64,000 nt of DNA from JBEKCP01 sp049509515 (GCA_049509515.1 JBEKZV010000001.1:186001-250000), one strand, 5' to 3'. Shown: positions 1-8,860, counted from the stretch's first letter. Made by a program: numbers and translations. The notes: generated by a model from the letters alone, not told the origin.

Positions 1-107
1 TGCAAGGCGGCATCCAGGGGCAAGTCGGCGAAACATCGGCTCGTTGCGGCAACAAACACGCCAGTCCTCCCTCGGGCTATTTTTCGGCTCCTTAGCTCAC
101 CGGAGGG

Positions 108-201
108 AAAAAGGGGACAGTCCCCATTTGCCGGAACGGCCCGGAGGCGGGCACCGATGCGCAGCGTTGGTCGTCGCACAAATGGGGACTGTCCCCTTTT
201 T
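108..201. repeat. Perfect 23-bp inverted repeat (dispersed family A)
   Basis: Bases 108-130 and 179-201 are exact reverse complements, separated by 48 bases. Each arm contains the palindrome GGGGACAGTCCCC or its equivalent. The spacer holds GGGCACCGATGCG and GTTGGTCGTCGCAC, which relate it to repeats at 34376-34497 and 40835-40860. It looks like a REP/BIME-type palindromic unit. No gene is visible in 1-378 otherwise. Confidence 0.8.
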
Positions 202-378
202 CCAGCCCTTAGCTTACCGCGAGAGGGCCATCGGGGGCAACACCATCGCGCGCCGTACCCCTCACTAGAGCGGTTTGCGGGCCTGCCCATTGCTTGTCGC
301 CCGTTGCCCGGTACAATGGTTCGCCATGCCCGAAGAACGAAGGCTCTTCATGGCCTCTTTTTTTGAGAAAGGCCTCGC

Positions 379-1476
379 ATGTCCAGCACTGCCCAACCGG
401 AGGGCTTTTTTCCACCGACGGGACCCATCGTTGCGGAGGCGGTCCACGAGACGCCGCCCCCCCGGCGGCCGTCGTTCTGGGGCCGTTTCTTCCTGGCGAT
501 CCTGCTGGTGGCCTTCCTCGGCTCGTTGTGCCTGAATCTCCTGCTGGTGCCCCTGGTCGCTCTGGGGTTGGCCGGCTCGCTGGAGTCCGATCACCGCGTG
601 CAAGAGAAGTTCTTCTCCCACAATGGTGAGGCCCGCGACAAGGTCGCCGTCATCTCGATCGAAGGCGTCATCCTGGAAGCTGAGGACGGATTCGTCCAGC
701 GGCAGATCGAGCAGGTGAAGAAAGATAAGAACGTCAAGGCCGTCGTCCTGCGGGTCGAATCCCCCGGCGGGAGCATCAGCGGCAGCGATTACCTGTACCA
801 TCACCTGGTCCAGCTCCGCGAGGAACGAGGGCTGCCGATCGTGGTGAGCATGGGCGGCATCGCGGCCAGCGGGGGCTACTACGCCGCGATGGCGGTCGGC
901 CACCGCGGGGACGTCCTTTTCGCCGAGCCCACCACCTTCACCGGCTCCATCGGCGTGGTGATCCCGCATTACAACCTCGTCGAGCTGCTCGAGAAGATCG
1001 GCGTGAAGGACGACTCCATCGCCAGCCACCCGCTGAAGACCATGGGCAGCTACACCAAGCCCATGACCGACGAGGAGCGGAAGATATTCCAGGAGCTCCT
1101 CGAGTCCGGCTTCGACCGCTTCAAGGAAGTGGTCCGCTCCGGGCGGAGCCGGTTCGACCAGGACCCGAAAGCCCTCGACCGCCTGGCGACCGGACAGGTC
1201 TTCAGCGCCGAGCAGGCCAAGGCCAACGGGCTGGTCGATCAGATCGGCTTCATCGAGGACGCCGTGGATCGGGCGATCTCCCTGGCCGGGCTGGACAAAG
1301 ACAACGTCAAGGTGGTCAAGTACCATCCGGAAGCGAGCCTCCGGTCGCTGTTGCTGGGCGGCCAAGCCCGCTCGGCCCCCGCCCTGGACCTCAAGACCGT
1401 CCTGGAGATGACGACGCCGCGGGCCTACTACCTGTGTACCTGGCTGCCGGGACTGGGCGCGGGAAAAGCGAGATAG
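379..1476 (+). CDS. sppA: Signal peptide peptidase SppA (S49 family), short form
   Basis: Membrane-bound serine protease that degrades leftover signal peptides after secretion. The 365-residue protein has a cytoplasmic N-terminus, one membrane anchor at about residues 33-57 and then the S49 fold. The nucleophile is Ser164 in GGIAASGGYY. The general base is probably Lys220 in HPLKTMGS, 56 residues later, matching the Ser/Lys dyad spacing of short SppA proteins such as the Bacillus enzyme. Ser/Gly-rich PGGSISGS and GSIGVV motifs are present. The ATG at 379 is preceded by GAGAAAGG. The next gene converges on it. Family assignment is firm; substrates are inferred. Confidence 0.93.
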   Translation: MSSTAQPEGFFPPTGPIVAEAVHETPPPRRPSFWGRFFLAILLVAFLGSLCLNLLLVPLVALGLAGSLESDHRVQEKFFSHNGEARDKVAVISIEGVILEAEDGFVQRQIEQVKKDKNVKAVVLRVESPGGSISGSDYLYHHLVQLREERGLPIVVSMGGIAASGGYYAAMAVGHRGDVLFAEPTTFTGSIGVVIPHYNLVELLEKIGVKDDSIASHPLKTMGSYTKPMTDEERKIFQELLESGFDRFKEVVRSGRSRFDQDPKALDRLATGQVFSAEQAKANGLVDQIGFIEDAVDRAISLAGLDKDNVKVVKYHPEASLRSLLLGGQARSAPALDLKTVLEMTTPRAYYLCTWLPGLGAGKAR

Positions 1477-1483
1477 GGAGTGG

Positions 1484-1504
1484 GGATTAGGGATTAGGGA
1501 TTGG
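1484..1504. repeat. Heptanucleotide tandem array (GGATTAG x3)
   Basis: Three seven-base units GGATTAG, GGATTAG, GGATTGG. The array supplies the stop codon and last residues (PIPNP) of the minus-strand quinone reductase gene. Confidence 0.8.
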
Positions 1505-2110
1505 GGCCGCTCGCGGCTTGGCAGGCCCGTCCGCATCCCCGAAGTGCTCGCGGACCACGCAACGGACCTCTTCCAGCCACGCGGCCCGCTGTTCGGGCGT
1601 GCTCAGAATGACCGGCTCGAAGTTGCGGCGGGCGAACTCCCCGATGCCGCAGAAACCGAAGACGCACGTCTTCCACAGGTTCTCCAGCGGGTCGCCGAAC
1701 AACCGCAATTCCTCGTCCCGCGGCGTGTTCGAGGTGGTGAAGACCGCCGCCCGGCGGCCGGCGAGCTTGCCGACGACCCCTTCCGGCGCGAACTCGTAGG
1801 CCACTCCTTGTCGCAACACCCGGTCGATCCAGCCTTTCAGGATGGCCGGCGGCTGGCCCCACCAGTTCGGGTGTACCACCACGTAGCCCTCCGCCTCGCT
1901 CACCTCGCGGCAATGCTGGCGGAGGACCGGCCCGAGCGGCGCCCCCTTGGGGATCTCGGTCTCCGAAAGGATCGGGTCGAACCGCTCCTCGTACAAATCG
2001 TGGAACACGACCTGGTGGCCGCCGGCGCGGAGCTGCTCGACCGCCGCCGTGGCGATGGCGTGGCAGAAGCTGCCCGGCCGCTGATGCCCGAGGATCACGA
2101 GGATTCGCAT
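1487..2110 (-). CDS. NAD(P)H dehydrogenase (quinone) / flavodoxin-fold oxidoreductase
   Basis: A 207-residue cytosolic flavoprotein of the NQO1/KefF/MdaB superfamily, expected to bind FMN or FAD and reduce quinones with NAD(P)H. It begins MRILVILGHQRPGSFC, the first beta strand and phosphate-binding loop. HPNWWGQPPAILKGWIDRV is the typical P-x-W-W-x-x-P-A-x-L-K-G-W-x-D-R-V signature. The start at 2110 was chosen because the family begins at MRILVI and the upstream in-frame extension is only repeat DNA. The last residues come from the heptamer array at 1484-1504, so the native 3' end may have been replaced. The quinone substrate is not known. Confidence 0.88.
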   Translation of the reverse strand: MRILVILGHQRPGSFCHAIATAAVEQLRAGGHQVVFHDLYEERFDPILSETEIPKGAPLGPVLRQHCREVSEAEGYVVVHPNWWGQPPAILKGWIDRVLRQGVAYEFAPEGVVGKLAGRRAAVFTTSNTPRDEELRLFGDPLENLWKTCVFGFCGIGEFARRNFEPVILSTPEQRAAWLEEVRCVVREHFGDADGPAKPRAAPIPNP

Positions 2111-2153
2111 GGCTTTCAGTCTACCGGCCCAAGGCGGAAGGTGGAAGGCGGGC

Positions 2154-2221
2154 CTTAGGTCTTGGGTCTTGGGCCTTGGGTCTTGGGTGAGCGCGGTGGA
2201 CCAAGACCCAAGACCCAAGAC
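2154..2221. repeat. Two opposed heptamer arrays forming a long hairpin
   Basis: Five units of CTTGGGT type (2154-2188) face three units of CCAAGAC (2201-2221), with a 12-base loop. The arms pair over about 24 bases with one mismatch. It lies between divergent genes, so it is not a terminator for either. Confidence 0.8.
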
Positions 2222-2267
2222 CCCCACTTGTTACAAACCCGTTACCCGCCCGCATACGGGAAAACGC

Positions 2268-2273
2268 TATAAT
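2268..2273 (+). promoter_or_regulatory. Candidate -10 element TATAAT
   Basis: A consensus TATAAT about 65 bases ahead of the start at 2340. No good -35 box is visible at normal spacing, so this is a weak promoter call. Confidence 0.4.
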
Positions 2274-2339
2274 GCCGCTTGTGGCTTCGCAGCGTACGGA
2301 ACCGGCGTCTTGCACTCGAAACGCGAAAGGAGAACGGCA

Positions 2340-4067
2340 ATGAGGACCAACTGGACCTGGTGGGCGGCGGTTTCCCTGGTCCTGGCGGCGGGCGTGGGGA
2401 CTCCGCGGTGGGCGGCCGGCAACGGCGGCCCGTTCTTGGTGAAATACCCCGGCGGCGATCCGGCCGCCAAGGGCGTGCTGGCTCGGCTGGACCCCACGCT
2501 CAAACCCACGCAAGAAACCCGCCTGCGGGTCGTCAAGGAGGACCTGGGGATCCACTTCGGCAGGGAACCGTTCCGCGGCGCAGTCGCCGACCCGCCCCTG
2601 GTCGGCGTGTCGGCCGTCTACACCATCGAGAACCCGACCGCCGAAGAGGTCCAGGTCGATTTCGGCTTCCCGATCCTCCGCGGCATCTACATGTCGCCGT
2701 TCGCGATGATCCCCACGCCTGACGTGCAGATCCGGGTCGACAAGGATTACGTCCGTCCCGCGGTGATCTCCAACTCGGCCATTTACGGGCTGATCCGGAA
2801 GAACGCCCGCGAGGGAATCGAGAAAGGCATCGCGAACAACCAGGGGTTGGCCGAACGGGTGGCAGCGGTCCGGCAGGCGTGGACAGTGCCGCCGGCCGCG
2901 GCTCCGCGGACGCAGCAGGCTGCGCCGGCCGTTCAAACGCCCGTGAAGAGGCCGGCTGCGCCCCCGCCCGTCCCCGTGCGGAGCCCGACGGCCGCTTATC
3001 TGCCGGCCTGTGAAAGCCTGCGGGACTACCTGACCGCCGGGCTCGGCTGGAACGCGCGCGACGCGGCCCTGATGGTCGCGTATGCCAGCCTGGATTTCGG
3101 CCCGTCGCCCGGGTTGTTGATTGGTCCGCGAGACCGCTGGGACCGTGGGAGCTGGATCAAGGGAGAATTCGACGCGGTGAAGCTGGCGAACCTGGGGCCG
3201 CTGGCGGCCATCGGCGAACAGAAGGCCACGCAACTGTTCGCCCAGCTCGCCTCGCGGTTCGACGAGAAGGCGGGAAGCAACTACGAGGCGATCTTCGCCG
3301 CCTGGGGCGGCGACGTCCGCGAGCGGTCGCTCGATCTGGCCACCGGCGAGATTCGCCCCCGCGAGATTACTCTCCCCGCGCCGGCGGCGGCTAAGCCGGG
3401 AGCCAATGCCCCCACCTCCCCGACCATCCCCGACCGGCGACTGACGGCCGATCCGACCGTCTACGCCCGCATCGACTACCTCGACCCCAATGCAAAGCTC
3501 AGCCCGGCCGACAAGGCTTCCTGCGAGGCGGTCCTTAAGAACCTGCCGGTCACGTTCACGTTCGCGCCGATGAACCTGCTGCACTACCAGGTGAAGTTCC
3601 CCGGCCACGCCACCCGCGTGGTCGCCGTCACCTACCGGCAATATGCCTACGCCGACACGCAGGGCACGGGCAGCTACCAGTTGGCCTACGTACTCCATCC
3701 GGCAACGCTGTGGCAGGATTTCGGGCCGATCCACCTGGCGGTTGTTGCTCCCAAGGGGATTCTCTGCCGGGCTTCGGCGGCGATGCGGGAAGGCCAGGGG
3801 GAGCCGACGGGGCTGCCGGCGGATCCCTTTGTGGGCCCGCGCGATCCGAGGACGCCGACGGAATTCTACCAGGCGACGCTGGAAAGTCCGGAGGAGAAAC
3901 GCGGGGAGCTGTTTGTCGCCGTGGAGAAGGCGGCGTGGGACGCGATGTTCCCGCCGGCCAAGCTGAAGGCCGCCGCGCCCCCGCCCGCCCCGCCGCCCGC
4001 CGCCGTGGCCCCGTCGCCACCCAGGCCGCTCGCTCCACCCGCGGGTGCGGATGATCCCTTCGGATAG
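2340..4067 (+). CDS. Secreted protein of unknown family with Pro/Ala-rich linkers
   Basis: I do not recognise the family. The 575-residue protein has a Sec signal peptide at residues 1-27. A first domain follows (about 28-180) with strands such as VSAVYTIENPTAEEVQVDFGFP, reminiscent of proteins describing ideal or modified field profiles but not diagnostic. Proline/alanine-rich linkers lie at about 181-221, 342-367 and 544-575. A second beta-rich domain (about 368-540) holds LNLLHYQ-like and YVLHPATLWQDFGPIHLAV segments. The start ATG has AAAGGAGA eight bases upstream; longer in-frame starts would read through the repeat hairpin. Probably an envelope or extracellular protein, monocistronic, with its own candidate promoter at 2268. 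Confidence 0.8.
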   Translation: MRTNWTWWAAVSLVLAAGVGTPRWAAGNGGPFLVKYPGGDPAAKGVLARLDPTLKPTQETRLRVVKEDLGIHFGREPFRGAVADPPLVGVSAVYTIENPTAEEVQVDFGFPILRGIYMSPFAMIPTPDVQIRVDKDYVRPAVISNSAIYGLIRKNAREGIEKGIANNQGLAERVAAVRQAWTVPPAAAPRTQQAAPAVQTPVKRPAAPPPVPVRSPTAAYLPACESLRDYLTAGLGWNARDAALMVAYASLDFGPSPGLLIGPRDRWDRGSWIKGEFDAVKLANLGPLAAIGEQKATQLFAQLASRFDEKAGSNYEAIFAAWGGDVRERSLDLATGEIRPREITLPAPAAAKPGANAPTSPTIPDRRLTADPTVYARIDYLDPNAKLSPADKASCEAVLKNLPVTFTFAPMNLLHYQVKFPGHATRVVAVTYRQYAYADTQGTGSYQLAYVLHPATLWQDFGPIHLAVVAPKGILCRASAAMREGQGEPTGLPADPFVGPRDPRTPTEFYQATLESPEEKRGELFVAVEKAAWDAMFPPAKLKAAAPPPAPPPAAVAPSPPRPLAPPAGADDPFG

Positions 4068-4089
4068 TGACCACGGTGAACTGCTGCTG

Positions 4090-4152
4090 GTTCGTAGCCC
4101 TGCCTTCAGGCGGCCTCTGAGGCCGGAACCGCCTGAAGGCGGGACTAAGAAC
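4090..4152. repeat. Inverted repeat with nested hairpin behind the 2340 gene
   Basis: Arms 4102-4113 (GCCTTCAGGCGG) and 4129-4140 are perfect complements and extend imperfectly to 4090-4152. A nested GGCC-TCTGA-GGCC hairpin fills the loop. It could act as a terminator for the gene ending at 4067, although no T-tract follows. Confidence 0.65.
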
Positions 4153-4166
4153 ACGGGAGAGAAACC

Positions 4167-4184
4167 GTTATGCTAAAGCATAAC
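4167..4184. repeat. Palindrome GTTATGCT-AA-AGCATAAC (family C, copy 1)
   Basis: A perfect 8-bp stem with a 2-base centre, followed by CTAC. It contains the ATG start at 4170. Two further copies lie immediately after the same gene (5423-5444 and 5467-5488). Confidence 0.75.
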
Positions 4185-5426
4185 CTACGGGGATCCTCGC
4201 TCCGTCGGCGGGAGTTCCTGCGAATCGCCGCGGGGGCGGGTGTCGCTGCCGGCAGTGCTTGCTGCAAGCAGTGGCACACACCAGCGGCGGCCGCCGTGCC
4301 GGCGCTGCCGCCGGCCGACCAGCGGAAGCTCATCATCGTCATCTTCGGCGGCGGCACCCGCACGAGTGAGTCGATCGGCGATCCCGAGCACCGGCACATC
4401 CCGCGCCTCTGGAAAGAAATGGTGCCGCGGGGCACCCTCTTCACCAACATGCGGGTCGAAGGCCGCGTGGTCCACCCCAACTCGGTCGGCTCGATCCTGA
4501 CGGGCCACTGGGAATGGGACGATCTGGACTGGACGCAACCGGTGAAGCACCCGACCGTTTTCGAGGTCTACCGCCGCGGCCGCGGCCTGCCGGACCCGCA
4601 AGCGGGTGCCCCGGCAGCCTGGGCCTTCGTGTATGCGTCGATCCTCGCCCAAGTGGGCCACAGCACGGCGGCCGGCTACGGCCAACGGTTTGCCGCCAAC
4701 GTGGTCCAGCCGCCCACCATCCCGCGGACGGCGGGCGAAGAGATGGACCGCCGGATGCGGGCCGCAGCGGCCTCCGGCTCGGCCGAGGCGGAAACGGCGG
4801 CAGCCGCCGAGTGTGCCCGGCTGGCCCGCTCGGCCAGCCATGTGGAGATGTCCGGCCTGGGCAGCCCGAAAGCGCGGGAGTGGTTCGCTGCCCAATATCG
4901 CGACTGGCAGCGGGCGACCGAGGGCAGCACCAGCCACGATGCCTTTCTGGCGGACTGTGCGCTGGCGTGCATGCGGGAGTTCTCGCCCGGCGTGCTGGCG
5001 GTGGCCTTCGGCGAGATCGATTGTGCCCATTACGGCTCGTGGTCGCGCTACGTCGCGGCCATCCGGCGGACCGACGAGCTTGCCTGGAAGCTGTGGCGGG
5101 CGACCGAAGAGCTGAGCGCCTATCGCGGACGCACCCTGATGCTCGTCCTGCCGGACCATGGGCGGGAGTTGGAGCGGCCGGGCCGGGTACCCCCTGGGTG
5201 CGGCTTCCTGCACCATAGCGACTTCTACGCCAATACCGGGGCCGACGAGGGCTGCCGGCGGGTGTGGATGCTCGGGCTGGGGCCGGGCGTCGGGGCCGGG
5301 CGAACGATCGAGCGCCCCGTGCCGATCACCGCGGCCGCCGCCACGGGGCTGGAGTACCTGGGCCTGGCGGCTTCGGACGGGGCCGCGGCCTCGGTCCTTG
5401 CCGCGGCACGAGGGCAGCTTGGGTAG
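4170..5426 (+). CDS. Tat-exported alkaline-phosphatase/sulfatase-superfamily protein
   Basis: A 418-residue exported protein. Residues 10-22 (SLRRREFLRIAAG) form a twin-arginine signal followed by an Ala/Gly-rich segment and Cys31. The body starts with KLIIVIFGGGTRTSESIGD, the first strand of the alkaline-phosphatase fold. LPDHGRE near residue 329 and HHSDFYANTGADEG resemble the metal-binding C-terminal motifs of that superfamily. The usual sulfatase C/S-x-P-x-R motif is absent, so hydrolase activity is uncertain; NSVGSILTGHWEWDD occupies the equivalent place. The only useful start lies inside palindrome C. The stop codon is followed at once by an inverted copy of that palindrome. Function and substrate are not predictable from the sequence. 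Confidence 0.75.
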   Translation: MLKHNLRGSSLRRREFLRIAAGAGVAAGSACCKQWHTPAAAAVPALPPADQRKLIIVIFGGGTRTSESIGDPEHRHIPRLWKEMVPRGTLFTNMRVEGRVVHPNSVGSILTGHWEWDDLDWTQPVKHPTVFEVYRRGRGLPDPQAGAPAAWAFVYASILAQVGHSTAAGYGQRFAANVVQPPTIPRTAGEEMDRRMRAAAASGSAEAETAAAAECARLARSASHVEMSGLGSPKAREWFAAQYRDWQRATEGSTSHDAFLADCALACMREFSPGVLAVAFGEIDCAHYGSWSRYVAAIRRTDELAWKLWRATEELSAYRGRTLMLVLPDHGRELERPGRVPPGCGFLHHSDFYANTGADEGCRRVWMLGLGPGVGAGRTIERPVPITAAAATGLEYLGLAASDGAAASVLAAARGQLG

Positions 5427-5488
5427 GTTATGCTTCAGCATAACATGCCGCCCACAGGACGATTGTGTTATGCTGAAGCAAAACCTAC
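5423..5488. repeat. Palindrome family C, copies 2 and 3 in inverted orientation
   Basis: Copies at 5423-5444 and 5467-5488 are reverse complements apart from one base, separated by 22 bases. They end the 4170 gene and precede the convergent glgP end. The pair could form one large cruciform or terminator. Confidence 0.7.
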
Positions 5489-5541
5489 AGCGGCGCGCAG
5501 CCCCCGGACGCGGGCACCGCGTGGAGCGTGGTCGGGGGCTT

Positions 5542-7740
5542 TTAGCGGAACGACATGTCGCAACTGACGCCGCCGGAGGCCGCCAGGTAGCACTGCTGCA
5601 CGTAGTCCGCCACCATCCGGTCGGCGCTGAACCGCCAGCCCAGCGAGCTGATCGAGTTCATCATCCGCCGGATCCAATTCCCCGGCAGGCCGTCGATGTC
5701 GCGGTCGTAGAAGAGCGGGATCACTTCTTCGGTGAGCACGCGGCTCAACTCGGCGGCATCGCGGGAGTCGGTGATGCGGTCGTCGACGTGCTGCGTGCCC
5801 TTGCCGATGGCGAAGCCGTTGCTGCCGTCGTAGGCCTCGCCCCACCAGCCGTCGAGGATCGACAGGTTCAGGGCCCCGTTCAGCACGGCCTTCTGGCCGC
5901 TGGTGCCGGAGGCCTCCAGCGGCCGCCGCGGGGTGTTCAGCCACACGTCCACCCCCTGGATCAGGTGCCGGCAGACGTTGATGTCGTAGTCCTCGATGAA
6001 CACGATGCGGCCGGCGAAGCGGGGATCGAACCGCAGGTTGGCGATCTTCTTGATCAACTGCTTGCCGGGGTCGTCGGCCGGGTGGGCCTTGCCGGCGAAG
6101 ATGAACTGCACCGGGTGCTCCGGGTCGTTGACCATCGCCGCCAGGCGGTCCGGGTTGTAGAGCACCAGGTCGGCCCGCTTGTAGGTCGCGAAGCGGCGGG
6201 CGAAGCCGACGGTCAGGATGTTGGGATCGAGGATGTTGCGGGCGGCCTCGACCGCCTCGTCGCTCTCGCCGCGGCGGCGGCACTGGCGGCTGACGCGGCG
6301 GCGGACGAACGCCAAGAGCAGGTTCTTCAAGGCATAGTGCGTCTCCCATAGCTCGCCGGGGTCGACGGCGTAGATCCCCTGCCAGATCTCCGGGTCGCTG
6401 AGGTGGGCCAGCCAGCCGGGCTGGAAGTTGCGGTCGTAAAGCTGCATCATCTGGTAGGCGAGCCAAGTGGGGATGTGTACGCCGTTGGTGATGTGGCCGA
6501 TGGGGATTTCCTCCTCGGCACGCCACGGCCAGAGGTGGGCCCACATGCGGCGGGTCACGTGCCCGTGCAGGTTGCTCACGGCGTTGGCCCGCCGCGAGAG
6601 CTTCAGCCCCAGCACGGTCATGCAGAACGGCTCGTGCTCGTTCTGCGGCTCGACGCGGCCCAGGCCCATGAGCTGCTCGAAGGTGATGCCCAGCTCGTCG
6701 CGGAGCGGCCCGAGGTGCTCTTCGACCAGGTTGCGGTCGAAGCGGTCGTGGCCGGCGGGCACGGGCGTATGGGTGGTGAACACGGTGCGGTGGGCCACCT
6801 CGCGCAGCGCAACCTCGAAGCTCATGCCTTCGTCCTTCATCCGCTGCCGGATGGCCTCGATCGTGGCGAAGGCGCTGTGCCCTTCGTTAAGGTGGTAGAC
6901 GCCCGGCGTGATGCCCAGCGCGGAGAGCGCCCGGATTCCCCCCACCCCCGCCACCACCTCCTGGCGAATCCGCGTGCGGTTGTCGCCGCCGTAGAGCCGG
7001 GCGGTCAGCTCGCGGTCCTCCGGGCTGTTGCTGGGAACGTCGCAGTCCAGCAGGAACAGCCGCACCCGCCCCACGCGCATCAGCCAGACCTTCGCCAACA
7101 GCTTCCCCCCGCGGGTCTCGATCTGCACCGTGATCGGCTTGCCTTCCTTGTCCCGGGCAGGCTCCATCGGCAGGCTCTCGACCTTCGTGTCGAGGTACTC
7201 TTCCCTCTGGTAGCCGTCCATGTCCAGGTGCTGCTTGAAATAGCCCTGGTCGTAGAACAAGCCGACGGCCACCAGCGGAACGCCCAGGGCACTGGCGCTC
7301 TTGATGTGGTCCCCCGAGAGCACCCCCAGGCCGCCCGAGTAAATGGGAACCGACTCGTGCACCCCGAACTCCAGCGAGAAGTAGGCGACCGGGCGGGAGC
7401 CCAACACGCCGGTGTGCGTGCGGCCCCAGGCGGGAATCTCCGCCATGTACTCCTTCAGCCGGCGGTACGCCTGGCTAATGCGGCTGAAAAGCACGAGCTC
7501 CCCAGCCCGCATCTCCAGCCGCTCCGGCGTGAACTCGCTCAGCAGGGCAATCGGGTTGTGGTCCAACTGCCGCCAGCGGATCGGGTCGAGGTCCCGAAAG
7601 AGATTGATCGTTTCGTGGTTCCAGCTCCACCACAAGTTCCTCGCCAAGGCGATGCACTTCTCGTAGAGCGTTTCAGCCGTAAGTCCGTAAGAAGACACGG
7701 GTTCGATCTCACCGTCCCGGACCGCTTCGATCTGACTCAT
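5542..7740 (-). CDS. glgP: Alpha-glucan (glycogen/maltodextrin) phosphorylase
   Basis: PLP-dependent GT35 enzyme that releases glucose 1-phosphate from glycogen or maltodextrin in the cytosol (EC 2.4.1.1). The 732-residue protein belongs to the bacterial/archaeal type with an N-terminal DUF3417-like segment (LARNLWWSWNHETINLFRDL) instead of the animal/E. coli arrangement. SGGLGVLSGDHIKSAS marks the glucan/phosphate site. GTSGQKAVLNGALN contains the PLP-binding Lys617. The start at 7740 (MSQIEAV) was chosen over an upstream ATG at 7776; AAGGAG lies 13 bases ahead. It is the only glycogen-metabolism gene here. Confidence 0.94.
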   Translation of the reverse strand: MSQIEAVRDGEIEPVSSYGLTAETLYEKCIALARNLWWSWNHETINLFRDLDPIRWRQLDHNPIALLSEFTPERLEMRAGELVLFSRISQAYRRLKEYMAEIPAWGRTHTGVLGSRPVAYFSLEFGVHESVPIYSGGLGVLSGDHIKSASALGVPLVAVGLFYDQGYFKQHLDMDGYQREEYLDTKVESLPMEPARDKEGKPITVQIETRGGKLLAKVWLMRVGRVRLFLLDCDVPSNSPEDRELTARLYGGDNRTRIRQEVVAGVGGIRALSALGITPGVYHLNEGHSAFATIEAIRQRMKDEGMSFEVALREVAHRTVFTTHTPVPAGHDRFDRNLVEEHLGPLRDELGITFEQLMGLGRVEPQNEHEPFCMTVLGLKLSRRANAVSNLHGHVTRRMWAHLWPWRAEEEIPIGHITNGVHIPTWLAYQMMQLYDRNFQPGWLAHLSDPEIWQGIYAVDPGELWETHYALKNLLLAFVRRRVSRQCRRRGESDEAVEAARNILDPNILTVGFARRFATYKRADLVLYNPDRLAAMVNDPEHPVQFIFAGKAHPADDPGKQLIKKIANLRFDPRFAGRIVFIEDYDINVCRHLIQGVDVWLNTPRRPLEASGTSGQKAVLNGALNLSILDGWWGEAYDGSNGFAIGKGTQHVDDRITDSRDAAELSRVLTEEVIPLFYDRDIDGLPGNWIRRMMNSISSLGWRFSADRMVADYVQQCYLAASGGVSCDMSFR

Positions 7741-7924
7741 AAGCGTACTGCCGCTCCTTGGTGCAGGTCCAGTCAACCAAGCGAATTATTATAACAATCG
7801 TCCCGACCGCGGGCGACCCCAATGTGGACCAGGGGGCGGACGGCGGACGGGGTACCCGCAGACTGGGTCGGCGGGTTGGTGGGCAGTGGCGATGGACAGT
7901 GGGCGGTGGGCAACCCCCCCGATA

Positions 7925-7953
7925 TTGCACTATCGGCAAAGTTTGTGTATCAT
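7925..7953 (+). promoter_or_regulatory. Sigma70-type promoter for cysC
   Basis: TTGCAC (7925-7930), a 17-base spacer, and TATCAT (7948-7953). Transcription would start near 7960, upstream of the TTCATCC array and of cysC at 8039. Confidence 0.5.
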
Positions 7954-7976
7954 CCGCGATCTAACCTACAGGGGGT

Positions 7977-8004
7977 TTCATCCTTCATCCTTCATCCTTC
8001 ATCC
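7977..8004. repeat. Heptanucleotide tandem array (TTCATCC x4)
   Basis: Four perfect TTCATCC units lie in the leader between the predicted promoter and the cysC start. Confidence 0.85.
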
Positions 8005-8038
8005 TCCCCCCGGTCCAACCCACGCGGAGTTTCCTCTC

Positions 8039-8698
8039 ATGGCTGACAAATCGCACGTTGAGGTCCACTGGCACGACCACGCGGTGACACGGGCGGAACG
8101 GGAAAAACTCAACCGCCACGCCGGATGCGTCGTGTGGTTCACCGGCCTGAGCGCCTGCGGCAAGAGCACTGTGGCCAACCTGGTCGACCACAGGCTGCAC
8201 TCGGCGGGCCTGCACAGCTTTGTCCTGGACGGTGACAATATCCGCCACGGCCTGAACGCCGGCCCCGCGATGCTGAAATCGGGCCACAGCGAGGAGTTCG
8301 CCAAGCGTTTCGGCCTGGGGTTCTCCGCCGAAGATCGCGAGGAGAACATCCGCCGCATCGGGGCCGTGGCCAAACTGTTTTGCGACGCGGGCATTGTGGC
8401 GATCACCGCCTTCATCAGCCCCTACCGAGCGGACCGGGACCGGGTCCGGGCAACGCTGGCCCCGGGGGATTTCATCGAGATCTTCGTCGATGCCCCCTTG
8501 GAGGTGTGCGAACAGCGGGACCCCAAGGGCCTCTACAAGAAGGCTCGGGCCGGAGAACTCCGTGGCTTCACGGGCATCGACGACCCGTATGAGCCCCCTC
8601 TGAAGGCGGAACTGGTATTGGACGCCGCGGCCAACCCGCCCGAGGTTCTGGCCGAGCAGGTGGTTGCCTATCTTCGCCAATTCGGCAAGATTGGGTAG
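8039..8698 (+). CDS. cysC: Adenylylsulfate (APS) kinase
   Basis: Phosphorylates adenosine 5'-phosphosulfate to PAPS with ATP (EC 2.7.1.25), feeding sulfate assimilation or sulfation. In the 219-residue protein, GLSACGKST (residues 36-44) is the P-loop. FVLDGDNIRHGLN is the APS-kinase signature, and DREENIRRIGAVAKLF and ISPYRADRDRVRA follow as in the family. An insertion of about 15 residues (AGPAMLKSGHSEEFAKR) separates HGLN from FSAEDR, where most CysC proteins have only a few residues. The start at 8039 has CGGAG upstream; longer starts run through the heptamer array. No sulfurylase gene is adjacent. Confidence 0.93.
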   Translation: MADKSHVEVHWHDHAVTRAEREKLNRHAGCVVWFTGLSACGKSTVANLVDHRLHSAGLHSFVLDGDNIRHGLNAGPAMLKSGHSEEFAKRFGLGFSAEDREENIRRIGAVAKLFCDAGIVAITAFISPYRADRDRVRATLAPGDFIEIFVDAPLEVCEQRDPKGLYKKARAGELRGFTGIDDPYEPPLKAELVLDAAANPPEVLAEQVVAYLRQFGKIG

Positions 8699-8719
8699 AC
8701 GCGGAAGGCCGGATTAGGG

Positions 8720-8860
8720 TCCCCTCTCCCTCCGGGAGAGGGTTAGGGTGAGGGCGGCCGGTCAAAAAACGGCTAGCCTTGCTCACTTCCTCACCCCCTA
8801 TCCCACCACCCTCACCCTCGGGTACCCACTCGTGGGTGCCTCTCCCAAAGGGAGAGGGGA
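8720..8860. repeat. Pair of inverted CCCTCTCCC...GGGTGAGGG repeats
   Basis: The left copy at 8720-8754 and right copy at 8807-8860 are inverted relative to each other. Both contain an inner hairpin of CCCTCTCCC facing GGGAGAGGG. The right copy carries an extra hairpin, GGTACCCACTCGTGGGTGCC. They fill most of 8699-8926 after cysC and could end transcription. Confidence 0.65.

Noticed and set aside
108..201. Terminator or IS end at the left edge
   Set aside because: Arms are 48 bases apart without a T-tract specific to one strand, no transposase is near, and related copies occur elsewhere; a dispersed palindrome fits better.
2121..4154. A 677-codon minus-strand frame opposite the secreted protein at 2340
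   Set aside because: Arg-rich, without family features; the plus strand has a signal peptide, ribosome binding site and domain-like composition.
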